DNA of 64,000 nt from Photobacterium indicum (GTDB lineage: Bacteria; Pseudomonadota; Gammaproteobacteria; Enterobacterales; Vibrionaceae). Shown here piece by piece: positions 43,325-52,181 of this stretch. The position numbers and the translations under genes are program-made. Within the stretch, counting starts at the first letter, position 1; each line of letters opens with the position of its first letter. Where the stretch lies: contig NZ_PYOC01000014.1 of the NCBI RefSeq assembly GCF_003026215.1, positions 1 through 64,000 of the forward strand, in the 5' to 3' direction. The notes below the pieces were generated by a model. The model was not told where the DNA came from. It saw only the letters and a program-made list of their open reading frames with translations, and did not search any database.

Positions 43325-43359
43325 TTGAAAATAAAGATGCTTTCAACGTGAAAGCATCT
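43325..43359 (-). terminator. Terminator of the 90-residue ORF
   Basis: AGATGCTTT / AAAGCATCT stem (43335-43359) followed on the minus strand by TTATTTTC, six bases after the stop. Confidence 0.75.
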
Positions 43360-43364
43360 AAAGT

Positions 43365-43637
43365 TTATTTTTGTTCTTCTTCAATGATTTGCTTTTTCAG
43401 TTCCTTTACAAAACGAGATAAACGCACAGATTCAGCCGCAGTACTAAAATATTCATTATCAGTAAATGCCCAACTTTCGTCGTTCCAATAGACATTTCTG
43501 CATGTTGGGTTTAATGGGTCAAAAACAACTTCACAATCACCAAAGGGATTACTGGCTGAACGAACTCGTGTGATTAAGCAGTCGTGAGGGTTTACCCATA
43601 TCCAACGTCCTGCATAAACTGTAGGGCGAAGCGCCAT
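43365..43637 (-). CDS. 90-residue conserved-looking protein of unknown function
   Basis: A soluble 90-residue protein starting MALRPTVYAGRWIWVNPHDC and ending in a charged helix (RFVKELKKQIIEEEQK). Tryptophans and the CEVVFDPLNPTCRN stretch suggest a small beta domain. The start at 43637 is well supported by AAGGAGG eight bases upstream, and a terminator follows closely, so it is a real independent gene. No family was recognised. Its strong translation signals set it apart from the possible cassette genes beside it. Confidence 0.65.
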   Translation of the reverse strand: MALRPTVYAGRWIWVNPHDCLITRVRSASNPFGDCEVVFDPLNPTCRNVYWNDESWAFTDNEYFSTAAESVRLSRFVKELKKQIIEEEQK

Positions 43638-43728
43638 TTTTATCCTCCTTAAGTTAAATGAGTGAAGTCTTTTTAACAAAAAGAGGGGAAAAGTCGTGTG
43701 ACAGATGTCCGCATTTTACAATTCATTA

Positions 43729-45588
43729 TCATCTGTGTGTATTTATACATACTTGGTTTTTTCCGGCGGCTTTCGCTTTATACAGTTGTTTATCGGCACG
43801 TGCGTAGCAGTTTTTATCGCCATATTGGCAGGGTATAACCCCAATACTTGCGCTGATTGTAATGGCTACATTATGTTCGGTTTTGAATAGTGGTTGTAAA
43901 GAAAGCGCAGACAGAATGGCATCGGCGATGGCTTGCGCTTCAGCTTGGTGAATGATGTTTGACCAAATCGCAAATTCTTCACCACCGATACGCCCAATCA
44001 TATCCTGATCACTGAGGCATGATGTGCACACTTGTGAGAAATACTTGAGGGCATCATCACCCACGACATGGCCATATTGGTCATTAAACTGTTTAAAGTT
44101 ATCGATATCGAGAATAAACAACCAGCCACGGTGTAACGGTGATTCTGCTGGTCCTGTTGGCTGATGTAATTGGCGTTCAAATTCATCCCAAAAGTAACGG
44201 CGGTTTGCCACGTTGGTTAGAGGATCATAATACGCTAATTGTTGGAGCTTTTTATTGGCTTCGGTAAGTGAGAGAGTGCGCGCTTGAACGCGCTCTTCTA
44301 ACTTCTGGTTTTGTTTTTCGAGCAATGCATTTAAGCGTGCGGTTTCATCTTGATGCGTATTGAGTTGGTCGATGTAAGATTTTAAGTGCTCAATCATCTT
44401 ATTAAACGAACGTGCTAGTTGACCGAGCTCATCTTGGCGATCAAGGTGTATTTGGTGATTCCATTTACCTTGGCTTATCGCTTCAGCGCTGTGTGTGAGC
44501 CGTATGATCGGCGTGAGGATATATTTAGTGCCGTATGAGCCGTAATATATTGCGATGCCAACCAATAGTACTGTAATGATGATGGCAAAATGCATGGTTT
44601 CGATAAATTCAGATGTGAAATCGGAAACGGGCGTTAGAAATAATACTAAAATGTCCCGACTATCACTGAGAGGATAATAGGAAGTAAAACAGACCCATTG
44701 TTCACCTTCATAGCGAAACTGATACGCTGAGTTGTTTTTGTAATATTCTGCGGGCGAGACTGTTGGCCAAATGGTTTGTAAGAGCGGTGTTTGACCGGAT
44801 GACACATTGAGCAGTTGTCTATCTTTTGGGGTGTGCTTATCATTCGTACTTGCAATAATCTCGCCTCTTGTATTCATTAAGAGAACTGTACTGTTTGGGC
44901 TCAACTTACTTTTCTGTAATTTCTGAGTCACACTATTGAGCGTTAAATCTAGCCCCCACACACCAAGTACTTTACCGTCGGTGTCTTTTAGCACTTTAGA
45001 AAGACTAATACCTAAAATATCGTCGATGACACCAGGGTAGATATCACTCCATACCGGCTGGTTTTTTTCTAGTGCCCGCTGATACCAATCACGAGTGCGG
45101 GGATCAAAAAAAGTCTTTTGATTTAAGATATGCTCGCCGTTTCCACTGAAATCAGCTTTATAACTACTAATTGGGCCGACGCTAGGTTGATCAGACTCAA
45201 GACGTATATATTGTGCATTTTGAGATTTACCCAACGACAGCAAGGCACCTTTATTATTGGCAAAATAGTAATAATCAATATCATGGTGGTGATTCAAGAT
45301 ATTGGCGATATGTGTCAACAGTTTGTCTCGATCGTTGATAGTTTCGGCTAAGTTAATATTTAACCGAGATTGATGTTCATAGACGATTTTGGCTTCGGTG
45401 AAAAAATCGTCTAACTGACTTTTAATCACCTCGCTAGAATGGTGATAGAGTTTTTCTATGGTTTTGAACAGTACTTGCTCAGAGCTTGTATACCAAATCA
45501 AGCCAATCGGTACAGCTGTAATAAAGACAAACAGAGATAACGTAAACTGAATTCGCCAGCCAAGATTTTTGGTGAAGAATATCAGCAT
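43729..45588 (-). CDS. Membrane-bound diguanylate cyclase (dCache-HAMP-GGDEF)
   Basis: A 619-residue c-di-GMP synthase. Order: membrane segment (about 10-35), a large periplasmic double-Cache-like sensor (about 40-330, with QKTFFDPRTRDWYQRAL), a second membrane segment (about 338-360), HAMP, a short coiled coil, and a GGDEF domain. The active site reads RIGGEEFAIW (GGEEF at 535-539). The position of the inhibitory RxxD arginine holds Ser, so product inhibition may be absent. The frame is open to 45798, but the ATG at 45588 gives the normal N-terminus. Periplasmic ligand unknown; Cache sensors often bind small organic molecules. Confidence 0.88.
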   Translation of the reverse strand: MLIFFTKNLGWRIQFTLSLFVFITAVPIGLIWYTSSEQVLFKTIEKLYHHSSEVIKSQLDDFFTEAKIVYEHQSRLNINLAETINDRDKLLTHIANILNHHHDIDYYYFANNKGALLSLGKSQNAQYIRLESDQPSVGPISSYKADFSGNGEHILNQKTFFDPRTRDWYQRALEKNQPVWSDIYPGVIDDILGISLSKVLKDTDGKVLGVWGLDLTLNSVTQKLQKSKLSPNSTVLLMNTRGEIIASTNDKHTPKDRQLLNVSSGQTPLLQTIWPTVSPAEYYKNNSAYQFRYEGEQWVCFTSYYPLSDSRDILVLFLTPVSDFTSEFIETMHFAIIITVLLVGIAIYYGSYGTKYILTPIIRLTHSAEAISQGKWNHQIHLDRQDELGQLARSFNKMIEHLKSYIDQLNTHQDETARLNALLEKQNQKLEERVQARTLSLTEANKKLQQLAYYDPLTNVANRRYFWDEFERQLHQPTGPAESPLHRGWLFILDIDNFKQFNDQYGHVVGDDALKYFSQVCTSCLSDQDMIGRIGGEEFAIWSNIIHQAEAQAIADAILSALSLQPLFKTEHNVAITISASIGVIPCQYGDKNCYARADKQLYKAKAAGKNQVCINTHR

Positions 45589-45934
45589 AAGTTGTGAGCC
45601 TGAATAATTGTTATCATAGATGCGCTTTTTTACTTCTTTGGTAAGTGAGGAGAGGATATATTTTTGATGTGAACAATTCAAACATGAACTGTCAAAAAAA
45701 TAACGATACCTCATTTTTATTGACGGTCTATTTATCAGGTAATTAGTTATAGCCGAGTAAATAGCACCAAGGTGTTGGTGGTAAAATATGATAGACATTA
45801 AATAGTTTGGCTCAACGTAATTATTTAAGCTGGGGAAACACTAATAATGGCAGTAGATAAACGTGGCTTAAGTGTCTCTAATTCGGGGGGGAATGATGAG
45901 AAACCGCGCATAAAGCACGCGGATTATATCAGTT

Positions 45935-46195
45935 TCAACCTACATGTTGGGCGATGCTTTGCTGGCATTGGGTTTTGATCCGTTTCATTTCAGCTAAAAA
46001 AGCGAGGCATTGTGGGCACATTTTAGGGTGCTTATCGGGATGCATAATCTTGGCGTACTTAAGCGCACTTCCATAACTAGAGTGATAACCAATTATAAGT
46101 TGTTCGCTAATATAGGTTCCACAGTCGGTACGTTCATTATGTAATAGACTTACGCCAGTCAGGGCACTCTCTTCATCATCCATCCAATAGAACAT
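45935..46195 (-). CDS. 86-residue protein with a CxxC motif, function unknown
   Basis: A small soluble protein starting MFYWMDDEESALTG and carrying HPDKHPKMCPQCLAFLAEMK near the C-terminus; the His/Cys group could bind zinc. The ribosome site is weak (GTAAGA, about eight bases upstream). It does not overlap any other gene and codon use looks natural, so it is probably real. No family was recognised. Confidence 0.5.
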   Translation of the reverse strand: MFYWMDDEESALTGVSLLHNERTDCGTYISEQLIIGYHSSYGSALKYAKIMHPDKHPKMCPQCLAFLAEMKRIKTQCQQSIAQHVG

Positions 46196-46573
46196 GATTT
46201 CTTACTCGTGTGATTAGGCTAGAGAATATGGTAAGCCATTGACGTAAATTAAAAAGAGAACATCTTTGTTTTGTTTTTTCCTCTTTTAACTCCTCTGATG
46301 TAGAGGTGTTTGTCTTGTATGCATTTCTTGAAATAAGGATTCTTCCTACGTAGGTAAGATTCTTATCTCAGTCGCAACGTTAAGTATTGCCTTTAACACT
46401 TTTAGTCAATGTTAATCCTTCTAATGAAAGCCTTCAAAGAGGCAACTTCTATTGGCTACGCTAGAGATACGCTTTGTGAAAGGCTTGAATTCTTTTCAAG
46501 TAGCTAAACAAAGTTGTCATTTTCACTCTTTTTTTGTGGGTGTAACCTGCAAGTTGTATTAAGGGCTTAATCT
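46196..46573. other. Intergenic region before the large secreted protein
   Basis: 378 bases. It contains a 34-base imperfect palindrome at 46333-46366 centred on CTAC/GTAG (13 of 17 positions pair). Promoters for the small minus-strand gene and the secreted protein should lie here; none was clear. Confidence 0.45.
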
Positions 46574-49500
46574 ATGAAATTCATTGGTATAACCAACCGA
46601 TTGCTCATGATCGGTGCGGTATGTATGTTGTCGTTTTTTTATTCAGGTGCTTCAGTTGCGTTTGTTGAGCCGCCCAATACACTGCAATTTACCTTGGAAG
46701 GTTGCCGAAATGATGGCTCTCCATTGATAACGCCTGGTGGTACATTACCGAATACGGATGGCAATTTTACCTGCCAAGATGTGAATAGCTTAGGGGGGAA
46801 TGACACACCCTATACGTCAGGGAACTTAGGGAAAGGATGGCATGAGCTGGATTTGGTTCCACATCGCTTAATAACGAAAAATAATCAAAATGGTACAAAT
46901 GCACAGTACAACGTGCTCATTGCTGCCGATAATGCACTTAATAGTGTAGAAGGGTATGACCAAATTTTTGATGTGCAAATTATCACACCCCCCAGTGACT
47001 CGTTAAATGTATTCTCCGACCCTTCATGTAGCTTAATCGTTGGTCCGCAATTGATTGATCAGACTGGTACAGTAACGGGCGGTATTGATGATGTTATTTA
47101 TCGCGAACTGACGATCTCTCAAAATGCGAATACAACGTGTGTGATTGATTGGGCTAGCCGTTTGGCTATCGGTGCCAGCCAATTTAGTGGCTCATCACTG
47201 CAAGCGTATATGTTTGAATCGGAAGATTTTACAAAAGGAAAGCGAACAGTACCCATTCCAGTCAAAGATATCGTTGCAACATCGCTGCGCAAAGACATGA
47301 CCGCGACACAAGGTGGTGGTGATATTTGGAATGTTACCAAGCAAGCCTCACCGACAGCAGTAAACCTTGGTGATACTTGTGACACTTCTGTAACCAATGA
47401 GCAAGATGTTGAAATTAGGGTTGAATGGAGCGTTATTCCAAGCGAGGCAGGGGAAGTATTGGTGGTCACCAATATTTATGCCACAAACCCGGCAGCACGT
47501 GCTATTACGATCAATGTAAAAGATGTCATCAGTGGTAATTTAGGTAATGGCATAATCGAGTTAGATGATGCAGAGTCTGGTGATGTTACGTTACCACCGA
47601 ATCAAGACGTGAATGTACTTATACATACATTTTCTGCTGCTGCAGGTGTGACTGATTTAAGTGATACTGTGGCTGCTACATATTCGGACCCTGCATCTTC
47701 AGGTTTAGCGCCTTTACCTATTACAGGTCAAACAAGTGCCAGCTTTGACTTAGATACTGATGGTGCTGGTATTCAGCCAGGCTCTCAAGACAATACAACA
47801 GCCGTGATTACCGACACTGAAACAATTACAGGGAATGGGCTAAGTTATGCTGCATTGGGTACGGCAGCAGGTAGTGCTAATGGTGATTTTACCCTCGATG
47901 GTGTGGCTTATACATTAGCGACTCTTTTAGATCAGAATAATGAGAATTTATTATGGACATCAGCTACTCAGTCTGCTGCGAACGCTGTTGTCTTTAATAA
48001 GCGCGTCTCTGTACCTGCTGCGACAGTAACATCAGGTATTTTGTCTGACTGGGCATTGTTAACTGCATCTGACGGTGCAACAGCATCTAGCGGGTCTAGT
48101 GAAAGCCCTGTGAATATTTCAATTGTTAGTACTGCACTTATTGATTTGATGGTATCAGTTGAAATTCCTGCTTTAGCTCCATCTGAAACGTTGACATGTG
48201 AGGTTGAAGTTAAAAATAGCAGCAACGTAGTTGCTGATACGTTAACGTATATGTTTGATGACAATAACAATATACTTTCTATGGATGCCAGCAATCTTAT
48301 TCCTGACGTATATACGCTGAGTGTTAGCTCCTGTGGAACATTAGTTGTCGATGGACCTGCGATTCAAACCGTTGATCTTACGTTACCGGCACAGCCTACG
48401 ATTGATGACTGTTCGGATACCGCAAGTTTTGTTTTGATTAAACCGGAGGTTGATGCACCAGTATTAGTATCGGTGAATAAAGTTACCCTGCCCGCAGGGC
48501 TTGAAAATGGCTGGGAAATGACGTTAACAGGTAGCCCACTTACAGGCTCAGTAGAATTAATTACCGCCGATAATGACGCATCTGCTTTTGAACTCTTTCA
48601 AGGTGATGCTAGTCCTCTGGAGTTGGTACCAGGTGACTATACAATAACTGAAAGCCTTAAGCCTGGCTGGGAGCAAATATCCAGTACTGGGTGTGAGTTT
48701 ACAGTGACGGAAAATGATGTAGGAACAACTAAGGCATGTTCGTTCACTAATCGACAATTTGGTACCATTATTATTCATAAAGTGACCGAGCCTAGTGGCG
48801 GAGAAGGTTTTGGTTTTACACATAATATTGGTGATGCGGGAACAGCATTTACCTTAAATGACGCCAATAACCAAACTTTCATGAATGTACCTGCTGGTAG
48901 TTATACCGTAACAGAAGATAATCCGGCTCCTACTTACTCATTATCTAATCTTGTTTGTACCGAGGGTACTCAAAACTCGTCAGTGGATGTGAACAATCGT
49001 AGAGTGAATATAGAGTTAGACCCAGGTGAAACCGTAGAATGTACATTTACCAATAGCGAAAAAGGCATGGTGGAAGTACTTAAGTTAACTAAAGGATATG
49101 AAACCAATGATGTTTGGGACTTTACACTAACGGGGCCGGGGGTGAATGTGTCGGCGTCTACGCCTCCTACGCGTTTAGATTTCGGTGGCGTAAAATTGGA
49201 CTCTGGCGTCGAATATACTTTATGTGAAGTGAATATTCCGTTTGGTTGGCGTCCAATTTGGCGAGTTAATACCGATGGTAGCGCAGAGACATCAATTGCT
49301 TACACTGAAGATACTAGTTCTGTGATTGAACCTGAGTTGGGTTATAGCGAAGTGTTCAATCCAAATGCTGATACCTCTGTCGATTATAAAAGCACCAGTA
49401 CCTATTGTGTAAACTTCATGGTTGATAATGGGCAAGCGCTAGTGTTCGAGCTGAATAATGTGAAGTACTACAAGGTGGCTAGCCATCCGCCGCAGGAAGA

Positions 49501-49870
49501 GGTCTGCTATGTGATGAAGCAAGGTTACGAAGTGACGGAAAACTACATTGCAAATAATGCATACAATGTAGGATATATGCGTATTGATAGCTGTGAGTTA
49601 CTTTCTACACTTTTTAATAGCCATTATTACAATAATCGACGCTTACCTGCTCATTATTTAGCTGGTAAACTATTAAAAGCGAAAGTGTATCAATCATTAG
49701 GTTACGCGATGTGTGATAAATCCTCTCGTCTTATGCAAGACGGTCAAAACTTATTGCTGCATGTAGGGTACGATGGATCTTATGGCTATATGCCTCGAAA
49801 ATATGCGAGGACTGCAAAGAAGTTGGCGTTAGCACTGAATAAATATAGTAGAGGCAGAATGTGTCGATAG
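46574..49870 (+). CDS. Large secreted protein with SpaA/Cna-B-like repeats
   Basis: A 1098-residue exported protein. The signal peptide covers about 1-29 (ending GASVA). A long beta-rich region to about residue 610 recalls choice-of-anchor and DUF11-like surface proteins. Three prealbumin-like repeats follow (about 640-950), seen as PGDYTITESLKPGWEQIS, PAGSYTVTEDNPAPTYSL and VEYTLCEVNIPFGWRPIW, each ending in CSFTN or CTFTN. The last 150 residues are different: Tyr- and Lys-rich with six or so cysteines. No sortase site, PEP-CTERM or beta-barrel anchor is visible. Adhesion or matrix formation is a guess. Confidence 0.75.
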   Translation: MKFIGITNRLLMIGAVCMLSFFYSGASVAFVEPPNTLQFTLEGCRNDGSPLITPGGTLPNTDGNFTCQDVNSLGGNDTPYTSGNLGKGWHELDLVPHRLITKNNQNGTNAQYNVLIAADNALNSVEGYDQIFDVQIITPPSDSLNVFSDPSCSLIVGPQLIDQTGTVTGGIDDVIYRELTISQNANTTCVIDWASRLAIGASQFSGSSLQAYMFESEDFTKGKRTVPIPVKDIVATSLRKDMTATQGGGDIWNVTKQASPTAVNLGDTCDTSVTNEQDVEIRVEWSVIPSEAGEVLVVTNIYATNPAARAITINVKDVISGNLGNGIIELDDAESGDVTLPPNQDVNVLIHTFSAAAGVTDLSDTVAATYSDPASSGLAPLPITGQTSASFDLDTDGAGIQPGSQDNTTAVITDTETITGNGLSYAALGTAAGSANGDFTLDGVAYTLATLLDQNNENLLWTSATQSAANAVVFNKRVSVPAATVTSGILSDWALLTASDGATASSGSSESPVNISIVSTALIDLMVSVEIPALAPSETLTCEVEVKNSSNVVADTLTYMFDDNNNILSMDASNLIPDVYTLSVSSCGTLVVDGPAIQTVDLTLPAQPTIDDCSDTASFVLIKPEVDAPVLVSVNKVTLPAGLENGWEMTLTGSPLTGSVELITADNDASAFELFQGDASPLELVPGDYTITESLKPGWEQISSTGCEFTVTENDVGTTKACSFTNRQFGTIIIHKVTEPSGGEGFGFTHNIGDAGTAFTLNDANNQTFMNVPAGSYTVTEDNPAPTYSLSNLVCTEGTQNSSVDVNNRRVNIELDPGETVECTFTNSEKGMVEVLKLTKGYETNDVWDFTLTGPGVNVSASTPPTRLDFGGVKLDSGVEYTLCEVNIPFGWRPIWRVNTDGSAETSIAYTEDTSSVIEPELGYSEVFNPNADTSVDYKSTSTYCVNFMVDNGQALVFELNNVKYYKVASHPPQEEVCYVMKQGYEVTENYIANNAYNVGYMRIDSCELLSTLFNSHYYNNRRLPAHYLAGKLLKAKVYQSLGYAMCDKSSRLMQDGQNLLLHVGYDGSYGYMPRKYARTAKKLALALNKYSRGRMCR

Positions 49871-49923
49871 TGGGTAGGTACATATATAATGTATTAATTG
49901 CAAATTATCATACAAACAAATAG

Positions 49924-49950
49924 AAGGAGGCTAATATGCCTCCTTTTCTT
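49924..49950 (+). terminator. Terminator of the large secreted protein gene
   Basis: AAGGAGGC-taatat-GCCTCCTT followed by TTCTTTT, about 55 bases after the stop. Confidence 0.8.
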
Positions 49951-50098
49951 TTGGGATCTACGATAAGAATTGTAGCGATAGTGAGCTATACCAACTTAGA
50001 TAAGTATTAGTCTGTTTATTTTTGAATCTTTATAGGTTATTGATATAGAAAATGATATTTTAATCATTCTATGATTTCTCTGTCTAAGTTGATGAAAA

Positions 50099-50482
50099 AT
50101 GAGTGAAAGATACTTAAAAGGTGCCGAAAAGCTGAATGAATTAGAGCCTAATGGCGCTAATAATTTAATAGATACTTTTAGTGAGGTCTGCCCTGATCTT
50201 GCGAAGTATACAATTGAGTATCCTTTTGGCGATATATTGCAGCGAGATGGGCTGGATTACCGTACGCGTGAGCTTGTAACAATTGCTGCTTTAACCACAC
50301 TTGGAAACTGCCAGCCACAGCTTAATGGGCATATTAATGGTGCTTTGAATATAGGTTGTACTCAGAAGGAAATTACTGAGGTTATCCTTCAAATGTCAGT
50401 GTATGCAGGTTTTCCAGCTGCAATAAACGGAATGACTGTTGCGAAAGAAGTGTTTGAATCTCGTGATGAAATGCCTGTATAA
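50099..50482 (+). CDS. Carboxymuconolactone decarboxylase-family protein
   Basis: A 127-residue all-helical protein of the CMD family: DGLDYRTRELVTIAALTTLG then LNGHINGALNIGCTQKEI and EVILQMSVYAGFPAAING. Members are either decarboxylases or AhpD-like peroxidases; the CxxC of AhpD is missing here, which argues against peroxidase function. No aromatic catabolic genes are nearby. It is monocistronic, with a strong palindrome after it. Confidence 0.83.
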   Translation: MSERYLKGAEKLNELEPNGANNLIDTFSEVCPDLAKYTIEYPFGDILQRDGLDYRTRELVTIAALTTLGNCQPQLNGHINGALNIGCTQKEITEVILQMSVYAGFPAAINGMTVAKEVFESRDEMPV

Positions 50483-50550
50483 AAATCAAACACACACTAT
50501 TTCTCAGTAGATTGGGTTTGAATAAGCTTTGTTATTATAGTGTTTAGGTT

Positions 50551-50578
50551 AATTTGTGGCGTAATTGCGCCACAAATT
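50551..50578. repeat. Perfect 11-bp inverted repeat before the ClbS-like gene
   Basis: AATTTGTGGCG (50551-50561) and CGCCACAAATT (50568-50578) with a 6-base loop. No T run on the plus strand; it ends 18 bases before the ribosome site of the next gene, so it may be an operator or a leader hairpin. Confidence 0.6.
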
Positions 50579-50605
50579 ACAGGCGGTAGTTGAATGGAGT
50601 CATGT

Positions 50606-51121
50606 ATGTCATCAATCCCCCAGAATAAAGATGAGTTAATCAATGCAATCATCTTTGTATCGGGAAGGTTGTTAGATGATTACCGTTCAATTCCTGATGA
50701 ATTGTCGAGAACAATTGCGATAGAAGGGAATGTTAAAGGTACGGCTATTAGTGTTTGCGATACGCTTGCATATTTGATTGGCTGGGGGAAACTTATCTTG
50801 AAGTGGTATTCACTGCAATCACAGGGGCAAAGCGTCGATTTCCCAGAGACTGGCTACAAATGGAATCAACTAGGATTATTGGCACAGAGTTTTCAAAAAG
50901 ATTATAAAAATTGGGATTACTTGAGCTTACAAAGTGAGTTCACAGCGACAACGCAAGATATTTTACTGCTACTGGCTAGTCTTGATAACCATGCTCTTTA
51001 TGGTGTGGCTTGGTATGAAAAGTGGACACTTGGACGTATGATTCAGTTTAATACATCATCACCAATGAAAAATGTGCGAATCAAGGTTAGACGATTCAAA
51101 AAAATAAATGGGATCAAGTGA
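50606..51121 (+). CDS. ClbS/DfsB-family protein
   Basis: A 171-residue protein of the ClbS/DfsB (DUF1706) family, four-helix bundles related to DinB. Matching stretches are SIPQNKDELINAI at the start, VCDTLAYLIGWGKLIL, and WTLGRMIQFNTSSP near the end. ClbS of pks-positive E. coli is a cyclopropane hydrolase that protects against colibactin; most members have unknown roles. The start at 50606 has GGAG six bases before it. The strong palindrome upstream may control it. Confidence 0.78.
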   Translation: MSSIPQNKDELINAIIFVSGRLLDDYRSIPDELSRTIAIEGNVKGTAISVCDTLAYLIGWGKLILKWYSLQSQGQSVDFPETGYKWNQLGLLAQSFQKDYKNWDYLSLQSEFTATTQDILLLLASLDNHALYGVAWYEKWTLGRMIQFNTSSPMKNVRIKVRRFKKINGIK

Positions 51122-51219
51122 GTATATTAGGGTAATAACGATCATATTGATGCTTTCACATGGAGATTAGAGAGTATTATGGTTTTTAGGTATTTGATAA
51201 CACTTTAGGAAAGTGGGCG

Positions 51220-51849
51220 ATGGATTATTTGTTGGTTGTTACTCATGTTGTTCTGATCTGGATATTAGCAGTTATTACCCCAGGGGCTAATGTGCTGCTT
51301 ACCATTAATACTGCACTGCATTATGATCGCAAACTTGCAACGTTTTCAGCCTTTGGGGTCAGCTCTGCGATATTGTTATGGGCGCTCTTTGGAGGTTCAG
51401 GACTCGTCATTCTATTTTCTCTTTTCCCTCAATTATTTTGGGTAATGAAGTTCTGTGGTGGAAGTTACTTACTTTATCTAGGCATACGTCAGATTTACCG
51501 TGCACGATTAGATAAAAATAGGGCAAATACGACAGATGTTCATCAAGCAGTACTTCCCTCAAAACGAAAGATCTTTTTTTCTGCATTTATCACCAGTATT
51601 TTAAACCCAAAAACTGGTTTCTTTGTCGTTAGTTTATTCAGTGTTTCAATGCCTCAAGAGGTTAGTGTGGGGTTGATGTTTACTATTATGTTAATAATGT
51701 CATCAATTACACTATGCTGGCACCTTACCCTTGCTGCTATTTTTTCGCACAACTCAGCGAAAGGAGCATATAGCCGAATATCAGGTATTGTTGATTATAT
51801 TACTGGTGGTCTATTTGCAATGTTTGGCTTAAGAATCATGATGTCTTAG
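51220..51849 (+). CDS. LysE/RhtB-family exporter
   Basis: A 209-residue inner-membrane protein with six predicted helices and the family start WILAVITPGANVLLTIN (PGxN motif near residues 21-24), then GGSYLLYLGIRQIYRA and SILNPKTGFFVVSLF. LysE/RhtB proteins export amino acids or their analogues. The substrate is not predictable. It is separated from the ClbS-like gene by 98 bases on the same strand and lies upstream of a D-Ala-D-Ala ligase. Confidence 0.87.
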   Translation: MDYLLVVTHVVLIWILAVITPGANVLLTINTALHYDRKLATFSAFGVSSAILLWALFGGSGLVILFSLFPQLFWVMKFCGGSYLLYLGIRQIYRARLDKNRANTTDVHQAVLPSKRKIFFSAFITSILNPKTGFFVVSLFSVSMPQEVSVGLMFTIMLIMSSITLCWHLTLAAIFSHNSAKGAYSRISGIVDYITGGLFAMFGLRIMMS

Positions 51850-52181
51850 AAAGCAAACTACAAGTGTATTTTAAAAGGTAATAAGGCTTGAACAACCATC
51901 AAGTTTCTCTGATGAAGCGAGTGTGATAATACCCACATAAGTTATTGGTCGTGTTTTCATTGCCATTCCTTTTTTAGTGACACTGTCACACTGGTTGGTG
52001 TTGTGCTCTGAAATTAGCCATTAATCGTTTCTTTATTAAACAAGGGATAGGTGTATTCTCTATTTGATGTCTAAAAATGTATACAGTAGCTCGTTTTAAT
52101 ATATTGAGCAGTGTGCATATTGACAGATTAATATATTATTAATCACAGTGAATATAATGAGCTACAAGGTTGTTTAATATA
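51850..52181. other. Intergenic region before ddl
   Basis: 332 bases. A 13-base perfect palindrome, GTGACACTGTCAC, lies at 51977-51989 and could be an operator. Otherwise AT-rich with no gene. Confidence 0.4.

Larger units (their letters stand above)
43056..43364. other. Intergenic region with an attC-like element and a terminator
   Basis: 309 bases with no gene. It contains the palindromic element 43241-43305 and the terminator 43325-43359 of the small gene that follows. Confidence 0.45.

Noticed and set aside
41867..43364. Complete integron
   Set aside because: No integrase gene, attI site or promoter was found; only attC-like elements are supported.
45589..45798. N-terminal extension of the diguanylate cyclase
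   Set aside because: Adds about 70 unrelated residues before the first membrane segment; unlikely to be translated.
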